Positions 1 through 5,483 of a stretch of DNA of 8,973 nucleotides are shown here, in pieces (positions within the stretch are counted from its first letter, which is position 1; every line of letters begins with the position of its first letter). The stretch is from JBGSMB01 sp041740375 (GTDB taxonomy: Bacteria; Patescibacteriota; Saccharimonadia; Saccharimonadales; JAGQMS01). The stretch spans positions 1 to 8,973 of the forward strand of contig JBGSMB010000034.1 in NCBI GenBank assembly GCA_041740375.1. The letters are read 5' to 3'. The notes under the pieces were generated by a model that was given only the letters and a program-made list of their open reading frames with translations, was not told the origin of the DNA and ran no database searches. The translations under genes and the position numbers were made by a program.

Positions 1-111
1 CTTGAGGCAGCAATCGATAACATACCGGTTGAAGCAGAGGTACTATCGAAGCCAAAAACAAAAAAGAAGCCAAGCGCCAAGAAGGGGACACGTAAAAAGA
101 AACGGAGGTAG
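1..111 (+). CDS. yidC: C-terminal end of YidC/Oxa1-family membrane insertase (partial)
   Basis: The frame starting at base 1 is open for 36 residues and ends at TAG 109-111. The encoded tail is strongly basic (KKKPSAKKGTRKKKRR at its end), like the cytoplasmic C-terminal tails of YidC insertases, which bind ribosomes and insert proteins into the inner membrane. No catalytic or membrane part is visible because the window begins inside the gene. The assignment rests on this tail plus the next gene being jag, the usual downstream neighbour of yidC in the rnpA-yidC-jag cluster. The stop lies 4 bases before the jag start, and the jag ribosome-binding site lies inside this coding end, so the two are probably co-transcribed and translationally coupled. 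Another protein with a basic tail is possible. Confidence 0.6.
   Translation, partial: LEAAIDNIPVEAEVLSKPKTKKKPSAKKGTRKKKRR
104..108 (+). promoter_or_regulatory. Shine-Dalgarno that sets the jag start
   Basis: GGAGG lies 7 bases before ATG 116. It selects that ATG over a longer frame that stays open to the window edge, whose upstream part is the out-of-frame yidC end. Confidence 0.85.
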
Positions 112-115
112 TGCC

Positions 116-586
116 ATGGAAGAGTCCATTAGTTTCTCGAAGAAGTATCTTGAGGACTTACTATCTTTTTTTGGGCTGAATGTAGAAGTGCGAGCGACGC
201 ACGAAGACGATATTATTGAGCTAAATGTACCATCCTCTCACCTTAATGGCTTTCTTATTGGACAACATGGTGATACGGTCCGCGCACTTCAGTACCTCGT
301 ATCAAACGCACTAAAAAACGGTGGGTACGAATCATCACGCGTCAATGTTGACGTGGCTGACTACAAGAAAGCTCAGAATGAGCGTCTCGCCGAACACGCC
401 GAAAAGTGGATGAAAGATGTCAAAAGTAGCGGAAAGCCATATGAGCTAAAGCCAATGACCGCAGCAGAGCGTCGGGTAGTGCACCAAGTAGCCGCTGACC
501 ACGGACTTGTAACAGAATCGGTAGGGGAGGGGCGTGAGCGCCATATCGTCATCAAACCCGCAGACGCCGAACCAACAAAAGAATAA
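116..586 (+). CDS. jag: Jag/KhpB (EloR) family RNA-binding protein, KH plus R3H
   Basis: A 156-residue protein with a KH domain at about residues 25-85, carrying the GxxG loop as G49-Q-H-G52, and an R3H domain at about 110-147 with the R-x3-H signature (R119, H123). These are single-stranded nucleic-acid-binding modules. Jag/KhpB/EloR proteins bind RNA and, in Firmicutes, help control cell elongation with KhpA. The Jag_N domain of Firmicute homologues is absent, so this is a short form. It follows the putative yidC end by 4 bases, as in the classic rnpA-yidC-jag operon. The start at 116 is fixed by a good ribosome-binding site. After the stop there is no clear hairpin-plus-T-tract terminator before the palindrome at 651. 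Confidence 0.92.
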   Translation: MEESISFSKKYLEDLLSFFGLNVEVRATHEDDIIELNVPSSHLNGFLIGQHGDTVRALQYLVSNALKNGGYESSRVNVDVADYKKAQNERLAEHAEKWMKDVKSSGKPYELKPMTAAERRVVHQVAADHGLVTESVGEGRERHIVIKPADAEPTKE

Positions 587-650
587 AAAACCAAACCAGC
601 CCTCCAGCCACCAAACACCCCTCACGTCAGTATTTTTACTACCCAAGAAC

Positions 651-680
651 TACATATATTAGCACGTGCTAATATATGTA
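651..680. repeat. Palindromic repeat, copy 1 (30 bp, perfect)
   Basis: The arm TACATATATTAGCAC is followed directly by its exact reverse complement, with CACGTG at the centre. It could form a hairpin or cruciform or be a dyad protein-binding site. It contains the first ATG (676) of the PaaX/Cas2-like gene. The outer (left) side extends as AAC; the inner side does not mirror this. Confidence 0.95.
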
Positions 681-1284
681 TATGCCTCGAGTACGCCAAA
701 CCTCAGTTCACGTAAACAAGCTATTAAAGTTGTTTGCTGGTGGCGTGGTTTTAGCGAGTGTTTTTGCGGCTCCAAATATGGCGGTCGTGCTGACGCCAAA
801 GCGTAAAAAGTCTAAAGCTCCGACCGCTGAGGAAAACGCCGAATACAGGCGCCTTATAAATCACATGAAGCGCCTCAATCTAATATCGGTGCAAAGCTTA
901 GCTGACGGCAACCAGTACGTAACTTTAACTTCTAAGGGAAAAGAGCGTCTTTCGGCTGCTTCTATAGATGATATTGAGATCACATTACCAAAATCATGGG
1001 ACGGCAAGTGGCGGATAATTTCATTTGATATACCAGCTCACAAAAAGCAGCAACGATATACGTTTTTGCACCATTTACATCGCCTAGGATTCATAGGGGC
1101 GCTAGAAAGCATGTGGGTGTATCCGTTCGAGTGCGAGAAAGAGGTTTATGAAATAGCCAGGGCTTGTGGCCTCGAGAGTCACCTGATTATGATTACCGGA
1201 AACCTAACACAAGACCGCCATCTTCATCTTGCTAAATCTTTTAACCATCTCCTCAAAAGTCGCCACCTAGAATACGAGAAGTAA
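676..1284 (+). CDS. PaaX/Cas2-like domain protein with N-terminal hydrophobic segment
   Basis: A 202-residue protein. Residues 16-39 are a hydrophobic, probably membrane-spanning segment. Residues 50-95 look like a winged-helix (AEENAEYRRLINHMKRLNL, then a wing ending TSKGKERL). Residues 108-178 resemble the Cas2/PaaX C-terminal ferredoxin fold: WRIISFDIP places D118 where Cas2 keeps its conserved Asp, and LGFIGALESMWVYPFE matches the Cas2 'G-x-Q-x-S-V-F-E' strand. Such proteins are widespread in CPR genomes, often labelled PaaX-like regulator or Cas2; their function is unknown to me. No cas1, effector or spacer array is nearby, so this is not a CRISPR locus. ATG 676 lies inside the left palindrome and ATG 682 just outside; neither has a Shine-Dalgarno, suggesting leaderless translation. 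The TAA shares its last base with the right palindrome. It may be an autoregulated repressor or the DNA-handling protein of the palindrome family. Confidence 0.8.
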   Translation: MYMPRVRQTSVHVNKLLKLFAGGVVLASVFAAPNMAVVLTPKRKKSKAPTAEENAEYRRLINHMKRLNLISVQSLADGNQYVTLTSKGKERLSAASIDDIEITLPKSWDGKWRIISFDIPAHKKQQRYTFLHHLHRLGFIGALESMWVYPFECEKEVYEIARACGLESHLIMITGNLTQDRHLHLAKSFNHLLKSRHLEYEK

Positions 1285-1311
1285 CATATATTAGCACGTG
1301 CTAATATATGT
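1284..1311. repeat. Palindromic repeat, copy 2 (28 bp, perfect)
   Basis: The arm ACATATATTAGCAC is followed by its reverse complement and is identical to the copy 1 core. The first base is the last base of the preceding TAA stop. The outward side continues as AGTT, mirroring the AACT outside copy 1. Confidence 0.95.
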
Positions 1312-1315
1312 AGTT

Positions 1316-1422
1316 GCGCGCAATTGTTGGAACGCGGGGCAAGGGTTGTCCACATTTTGAGGGTTGTTTAAAGCTTTCGTTTATTGATATTTGAGTAACG
1401 GAGGTGCATACTTCTACGTAGT
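1316..1422. other. Intergenic region before the membrane-protein/cutinase pair
   Basis: No gene is seen. The region must hold the promoter of the 1423-4715 pair unless there is read-through from the cassette. A weak TTGTTT (1364-1369) with GATATT (1386-1391), 16 bases apart, is the best pair I can see and is not convincing. A small TTGCGCGCAA palindrome at 1314-1323 overlaps the cassette edge. Confidence 0.4.
1400..1404 (+). promoter_or_regulatory. Shine-Dalgarno-like GGAGG at unusual distance
   Basis: GGAGG is strong but sits 18 bases before ATG 1423, much further than the 6-7 bases used by jag and other genes here. No in-frame ATG, GTG or TTG exists at the ideal distance; the frame is open back to TAA 1396-1398. 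Either initiation uses a long spacer or a non-canonical codon such as ATA 1408. Confidence 0.5.
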
Positions 1423-1896
1423 ATGAGGCGGAATTTGAGTCGGCGAGATGCGACCTATCTTGGGTTTTCTTTGCTGATATTTATCTTTATAGCCATCACC
1501 TTCGTCAATCTGTTTGTATACCCTCTTCGAGCATCAAATCCTAACTTTTCTGACGTGGAGCGAGTATTTAGTCGGCTCGAGTTCCCCGGCGAATGGAAAG
1601 AGATCGACTCTAGCGAAAATAGCGGTTGGCGCGGCCGGGTCTGCCCAATCGAAAGCGACGGTTGTTTTAACAAAACGATCAATCACGAGGTGCCCATAAG
1701 CACGAACTCGGAAGGCGTGAAAAGAGCTCTCGGAAGCACCGGTTGTTCTGTCGTTACCTCTCAAGACTACCAAGTAATATCAGGAGATCCTTATACAACA
1801 TATAGATGTGTAGTTGATGCAATTAACGTATCTGCAACATTAGAGAAACCTGAGGGTAAACCTTGGACACTCAGCACAATCATAAGTACAAACTAG
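1423..1896 (+). CDS. Small single-pass membrane protein with four cysteines, unknown function
   Basis: A 157-residue protein that I do not recognise. The N-terminus is arginine-rich (MRRNLSRRD), followed by one hydrophobic helix at about 12-34; by the positive-inside rule the remaining 120 residues should lie outside the membrane. That outer part has four cysteines (74, 81, 108, 129), enough for two disulfides, consistent with an exported domain. The 3' end overlaps the start of the cutinase-family gene by 34 bases, and the cutinase ribosome-binding site lies within this coding sequence, so the two are translationally coupled and may act together, for example as an accessory or partner of the surface hydrolase. 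The start at 1423 is the first usual start codon, but its ribosome-binding site is unusually far upstream, so the exact N-terminus is uncertain. Confidence 0.75.
   Translation: MRRNLSRRDATYLGFSLLIFIFIAITFVNLFVYPLRASNPNFSDVERVFSRLEFPGEWKEIDSSENSGWRGRVCPIESDGCFNKTINHEVPISTNSEGVKRALGSTGCSVVTSQDYQVISGDPYTTYRCVVDAINVSATLEKPEGKPWTLSTIISTN
1852..1856 (+). promoter_or_regulatory. Shine-Dalgarno supporting the TTG start of the cutinase gene
   Basis: GAGGG is 6 bases before TTG 1863. This supports the rare TTG start: without the residues from 1863 the signal peptide would lose its basic n-region. Confidence 0.65.
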
Positions 1897-4715
1897 GCGC
1901 AACTATAGCACTAGTCCTGTTATTTCTTACCTCCATGAGTCTTGCGTTTGGCCCTACTACAAATGCAAAGGAAATAAGCAACGATAATGGTCAATGTGCA
2001 GACATCCAGCTTGTGTTTGCTAGGGGGTCTTCCAGTAATCCCAACAAGGACTATCTTAATAGGCCCTTCATAGATTTATTCAAAGAGAAGGAAGAAGTGC
2101 CGGGGGCGTTTTTTCAGGCTATGCAGAGGGAGTTAGACGCTGGGTACCCTGAGGTCACCTACAAAGCTGTATCGGTCCACAATTTCCCTAATCTTTATAA
2201 CGAGCGCGGATATCGTGCAGTCGGGATATTTGGCTTGCCTACTGTAAATAACATTGTGCAAGCGGAGTTCGAATGGTGGCCCAAAGGTGAGTATGGCTTG
2301 AGCGTCTCGGATGGGGTAGAAGAATTTTCGGGCTATCTAAAAGACCAGGTTGCTATTTGTCCCGATCAGACTTTGATCGTTGGTGGATATTCTCAGGGGG
2401 CTCAAGTTGCAGGCGAGTCGCTCTTTAAGCTGACAGAAGAAGAAAGGGCGAAAATTGGCGCCATAACATTATTCGGCGACCCTAAATTCTTGGGTAGTGA
2501 CATCAACAAGGGTGCTAGCGGATTAAACTGGTACGACGGTCTGTATGAAGCCGTTACGCCAGCAAAGTCAAAGGCAACGCCCTGGAAGCGTGGCACGTCT
2601 ACGCTTAGCGACCGTGGAATGCTCGAGGCTCGAATTCCTTATGTGCCATTAGATATGGAACAGAAGACAATAAGCTGGTGTTACAAAGACGACCTAGTGT
2701 GCGCGGGCTGGTCTGGGGTTTTGCTTAAGACTGTTAGTACGATAGTCGGTTCTGAAATGCCTGGGATAGATGAGATCGGGGATGGGCACAAAAGATATGT
2801 GAATTTGGGGGCACCTCAGGCGGCAGAAGAGATCGTGTTGAAACTTTCTCAAAAACTCCAGAGCATCGTGACAGCACGTGGCGGTTTCAATCCAGGAGGC
2901 ACGGAAGTTACGGAGCTGGGCAAAAACGGCGGCAACTCTACGATCAATGTCATGATGATGGTAAATACGAGCGCTGGCGTGGATGATGTGCTCGGCACCA
3001 TGAGGTTCACGACACGGCCGGTGCTGGAGTCGGTCTGGCCCTTCTTCCCTTTTTCCAGTATCGGGGTTGGTGACTATAGCGAGCTAGGAGAGCTACCCGA
3101 CAAAAGGATTCCGAGGATAAACATTCGCCAAACGCCAACAAGGATTTTGAGCGACCTAGAAAACGCCATGTACAGAAAATTATCGTATGGAGTCTTGAGT
3201 GGTGGAGGTCTAGATGTGCCGGAGCCACACCAGTTAGCAATCGAAAAAGCGGCGATGACATCAGCTACAACCCCCGATACTACCAAGCACATTGTACTTA
3301 TAACCGACCGCCCATTTAGCGAAACCTATACGTACAATATTTGTAATAGCGACGTTCGTATTGGATTTGGAATACTTGAAGACAACAAATGTAATAGCGA
3401 CCCACTGCAAGAAACCGCTTCTGCAGTGCTACATTCTGAGAGATGTAAGAACGCTTACCAGGCGCTTACGAGTAGCGTATGCTCCGTCGCATCGCAGACA
3501 CCACTACTTACCTATAACGTGACTCGCTCGAAGCGCGACGCTGCGACTTTCGCGGTCTTAAGGGATGTTGCGGTGACTGTTGTGGTCCCGCATGGATTCT
3601 ACCCAGGCATAGATGAAGCCGCTGCTGAGCGAGATCTTAAGAAGTTGGCTAGCGATACGGGCGGGCTGTACTTAAAGTATCCTGTTTTCAACAAGGCGAA
3701 CTACACAAACATGCTATGGAAGGTACTCAATCATCAGCCGAAGAGGACGCCTTTAGCATTTTTAGATGACTTAAGTTCGGTCCAGTCAGAAACTGAGCAG
3801 CCATTTACCAAAGTAGCAGGGAAGACAAATACCCCAGTGCAGTTTAGCTCTTCGTCTCCGGCCATATTTGATACGTATAATTGGGATTTCGATGGAGATG
3901 GCAGTACCGACGAGTCGACCACGAGTCCGTCTGCCGAACATGTATATACAAAGACTGTCGGCGAAACTTTTGCCTCGGTGGTTGGTGTAAATGACGGGGT
4001 TGAATCAAGCCTCGGACTATTACCGCTTGAAATATCTGAAGGAGAGATACCAGAAATGAGAATTCTGCCGGAAAGCCCGGCCGACCTTATAGCAACTCGA
4101 AGTGGCGACGAAATAATTATTCGTTGGACCTATGAGGATAATAAGCAAATAGAACTTTTATTTGTGGGCGATGAAGCAGGGGTGCCTTTGAAGAGCGCTC
4201 CTTCGAGTACTGGAGAGCTGCGCATTACTGACGAAAATAACGAGACTCAAAACATAACCGTATGGATAGAATCTGAAGACGGTAGAAGTCCCCTAGTCGA
4301 ACTTGAAATCACGGAGCCTGACAACAATCCGCACAAGGATAATCGGACCCCGGGTGATAAGATATTGCCAGTGAATGAATCAAATAATCTACCTTCAACC
4401 TTCAGTGGGGCTCTCTTTGCGGTTGCCTTAGGCAGCGGCACGCCTGCGAGCTCTTTGCAGTCTAGCTCTGCTACTGCTCAAGACTTGCAAGGAGCGGGCG
4501 TCACGCAGGTGAAAGGGGCCGAAACCACCACAAATACCAACCCCCAAAAGACGGCAACCCTAAACCAAACAACCATATCTAAAGAAATAGATAACTCTGC
4601 CTTACCAAATCAATCTTCAAACGGCTTTATCTTGCCCATAATGGGGATGTTTGTAGTAGTGATGATGATCGGCGGTGCGCTGTATATTTTGCGCGGAATT
4701 AGAAATAGCCAATAG
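1863..4715 (+). CDS. Membrane-anchored surface protein: cutinase-type hydrolase, vWA-like, PKD and Fn3-like domains
   Basis: A 950-residue protein. Signal peptide at about 1-35 (basic start, hydrophobic 12-29). Cutinase-family alpha/beta hydrolase at about 44-330: LVFARGSS near the start, nucleophile elbow GGYSQGA with S177, then D277 in CYKDDLVC and H309 in GHKRY, matching the Ser-Asp-His triad of cutinases and mycobacterial cutinase-like esterases; Cys pairs 45/166 and 273/280 would suit the usual disulfides. Residues 360-622 resemble a von Willebrand A domain with a degenerate metal site. A PKD-type domain at about 655-725 contains YNWDFDGDGSTDE. An Fn3-like domain lies at about 735-817. 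A low-complexity Ser/Thr/Asn linker precedes a C-terminal membrane helix (921-944) and a short basic tail. Family knowledge predicts extracellular ester hydrolysis of lipid or polymer; the substrate is not visible. Saccharibacteria live on actinobacterial hosts, so mycolate or other envelope lipids are a plausible target (inference). Confidence 0.85.
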   Translation: MDTQHNHKYKLGATIALVLLFLTSMSLAFGPTTNAKEISNDNGQCADIQLVFARGSSSNPNKDYLNRPFIDLFKEKEEVPGAFFQAMQRELDAGYPEVTYKAVSVHNFPNLYNERGYRAVGIFGLPTVNNIVQAEFEWWPKGEYGLSVSDGVEEFSGYLKDQVAICPDQTLIVGGYSQGAQVAGESLFKLTEEERAKIGAITLFGDPKFLGSDINKGASGLNWYDGLYEAVTPAKSKATPWKRGTSTLSDRGMLEARIPYVPLDMEQKTISWCYKDDLVCAGWSGVLLKTVSTIVGSEMPGIDEIGDGHKRYVNLGAPQAAEEIVLKLSQKLQSIVTARGGFNPGGTEVTELGKNGGNSTINVMMMVNTSAGVDDVLGTMRFTTRPVLESVWPFFPFSSIGVGDYSELGELPDKRIPRINIRQTPTRILSDLENAMYRKLSYGVLSGGGLDVPEPHQLAIEKAAMTSATTPDTTKHIVLITDRPFSETYTYNICNSDVRIGFGILEDNKCNSDPLQETASAVLHSERCKNAYQALTSSVCSVASQTPLLTYNVTRSKRDAATFAVLRDVAVTVVVPHGFYPGIDEAAAERDLKKLASDTGGLYLKYPVFNKANYTNMLWKVLNHQPKRTPLAFLDDLSSVQSETEQPFTKVAGKTNTPVQFSSSSPAIFDTYNWDFDGDGSTDESTTSPSAEHVYTKTVGETFASVVGVNDGVESSLGLLPLEISEGEIPEMRILPESPADLIATRSGDEIIIRWTYEDNKQIELLFVGDEAGVPLKSAPSSTGELRITDENNETQNITVWIESEDGRSPLVELEITEPDNNPHKDNRTPGDKILPVNESNNLPSTFSGALFAVALGSGTPASSLQSSSATAQDLQGAGVTQVKGAETTTNTNPQKTATLNQTTISKEIDNSALPNQSSNGFILPIMGMFVVVMMIGGALYILRGIRNSQ

Positions 4716-4771
4716 GATACTTGGGGCTGGGGGGTAGTAAATGGTAAATGGGGCGTCCGGTAGACGCGAGC

Positions 4772-4805
4772 ACTACATAAATTAGCACGTGCTAATTTAT
4801 GTAGT
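4772..4805. repeat. Palindromic repeat, copy 3 (34 bp, perfect)
   Basis: The arm ACTACATAAATTAGCAC is followed by its exact reverse complement. It has the same core as copies 1 and 2 but AAATTAG in place of TATTAG context: one base differs in each arm, mirrored. It begins 56 bases after the cutinase-gene stop. Confidence 0.95.
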
Positions 4806-4843
4806 ATATAAGTGGGAAGAGGGCTAGTATTTGGGCTTGCGAG

Positions 4844-5113
4844 TTATTTGTAAACTTGGTTGTGTGTGCCGATGTCTAATAAAATAAACTTGTCATCCAC
4901 GCATTCGTAAATAACGCGGACATCAGCAGTAATAGAAAACGCCCGCAGGCCCTTCAGAGATCCTTGTAGGGCGTGATCTCTCAGATAGTTATCTGAGTCT
5001 CCGTTGGCAAAAAGTATTATCTTCTGCTTGAATTCTTCCGATAGCTTCTTATTGTTACTAACCCTGCGTTTGTAGTTTTTCGTAAAACTTTTGGCGAGTA
5101 CAATATTTCGCAT
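4844..5113 (-). CDS. RelE/ParE-superfamily toxin, YafQ-like mRNA interferase
   Basis: An 89-residue protein with the RelE/YafQ pattern: an N-terminal LAKSFTKNYKR helix entry, a central basic helix, then LRDHALQGSLKGLRAFSI, DVRVIYE and the C-terminal IGTHNQVY. H47, R57, D64, R66, H84 and Y88 are candidates for the substrate-binding and catalytic set; in YafQ-type toxins histidines and an acidic residue near these places cleave mRNA on the ribosome. The start lies one base after the antitoxin stop (TAA-A-ATG), the usual coupled antitoxin-then-toxin order. Length is normal for the family and the frame is intact, so the toxin is probably functional. Whether it is closest to YafQ or to another RelE branch cannot be settled by eye. 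Confidence 0.85.
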   Translation of the reverse strand: MRNIVLAKSFTKNYKRRVSNNKKLSEEFKQKIILFANGDSDNYLRDHALQGSLKGLRAFSITADVRVIYECVDDKFILLDIGTHNQVYK

Positions 5114-5114
5114 T

Positions 5115-5396
5115 TTATAGAGAGTCTAAGTGTTTGATCAGGTCTTTGCCGTTATCAAACGAGGGCAAGTCTTCGGTATTTTTAGCCTCTTCCGCCCATT
5201 TCTTCAACCGCTTTGTAGCTGCAGAAGAAGGTGAGCCCCAGTCATCTCCAAGATCAATTTTTCGACCGTCTACTTCTGCTTTTGCCCAAAATCGGATATA
5301 TGCTTGAGCCGAGTCAAATCCAAGCTTGTTGGCACGTTTCTCTAGGCCATCGCGCACGTCTGAATCAATGGGGACTTGTAGCTTTACGGTTTTCAT
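5115..5396 (-). CDS. RelB/DinJ-like antitoxin with ribbon-helix-helix N-terminus
   Basis: A 93-residue protein upstream of, and coupled to, the RelE-type toxin. Residues 1-42 fit a ribbon-helix-helix DNA-binding fold (strand KTVKLQVPI, helix SDVRDGLEKRANKLG, helix SAQAYIRFWAKA) as in RelB/DinJ antitoxins. The polar C-terminal half, about 45-93, with helix KRLKKWAEEAKN, would wrap and inhibit the toxin. Such antitoxins usually repress their own promoter with the toxin as corepressor; the putative promoter directly upstream would be the target. No Shine-Dalgarno is visible before ATG 5396, unlike jag and the methyltransferase operon, so leaderless or weak initiation is possible. Confidence 0.83.
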   Translation of the reverse strand: MKTVKLQVPIDSDVRDGLEKRANKLGFDSAQAYIRFWAKAEVDGRKIDLGDDWGSPSSAATKRLKKWAEEAKNTEDLPSFDNGKDLIKHLDSL

Positions 5397-5404
5397 TAAT
5401 ACAG

Positions 5405-5443
5405 AGTATCAAAATAGTATAATTATGTCAATATATAGCACAA
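5405..5443 (-). promoter_or_regulatory. Putative promoter of the toxin-antitoxin operon, inside the cassette
   Basis: On the minus strand TTGTGC (5438-5443) and TATACT (5416-5421) are 16 bases apart. An alternative is TTGACA (5426-5431) with GATACT (5405-5410), 15 bases apart, which would give a leaderless antitoxin transcript. The plus-strand near-repeat AGTATC/AGTATA (5405-5410, 5416-5421) could be an operator. Confidence 0.4.
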
Positions 5444-5453
5444 GTGAGCAGCA

Positions 5454-5483
5454 TACATAAATTAGCACGTGCTAATTTATGTA
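5454..5483. repeat. Palindromic repeat, copy 4 (30 bp, perfect)
   Basis: The arm TACATAAATTAGCAC is followed by its reverse complement and is identical to copy 3 over these 30 bases. The outer (right) side continues GTT, as in copy 2. It lies 68 bases beyond the stop of the minus-strand glycosyltransferase. Confidence 0.95.

Larger units (their letters stand above)
648..1315. mobile_element. Palindrome-bounded cassette carrying the PaaX/Cas2-like gene
   Basis: A unit of about 670 bp is bounded by two palindromes sharing the same arm sequence. The outer edges are inverted copies of each other (AACTACATATATT at the left, its complement ending GTAGTT at the right), giving terminal inverted repeats of about 32 bp that are each palindromic. 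The single gene fills nearly the whole interior. No target-site duplication is visible: flanks read CCCAAG at the left and GCGCGC at the right. A second unit with the same architecture lies at 4772-5485. Mobility is inferred from this architecture; there is no recognised transposase or recombinase catalytic domain. Confidence 0.5.

Noticed and set aside
2..115. A longer jag beginning upstream of 116
   Set aside because: The upstream residues translate the putative yidC 3' end out of frame, and a good Shine-Dalgarno precedes ATG 116.
651..680. Classical intrinsic terminator for jag
   Set aside because: The stem is AT-rich at the base and no T-run follows (TATGCCTCG); a coding start lies in it. 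A terminator role stays possible but is not supported.
676..1312. A CRISPR locus, suggested by a Cas2-like protein next to palindromic repeats
   Set aside because: Only two repeats flank the gene, 603 bases apart, with no spacer series, no cas1 and no effector; the protein has the CPR hydrophobic-plus-winged-helix form rather than stand-alone Cas2.
648..1315. Standard insertion sequence with target-site duplication
   Set aside because: No DDE, HUH or serine/tyrosine recombinase motifs, and the flanks (CCCAAG left, GCGCGC right) show no direct repeat; the same holds for the 4772-5485 unit.
1364..1391. Promoter TTGTTT/GATATT before the membrane-protein gene
   Set aside because: Both hexamers match the consensus poorly; in an AT-rich stretch such matches are expected by chance.
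3007..3292. Minus-strand reading frames inside the cutinase gene
   Set aside because: They are shadows of a well-supported coding frame, with no recognisable protein and no start signals.
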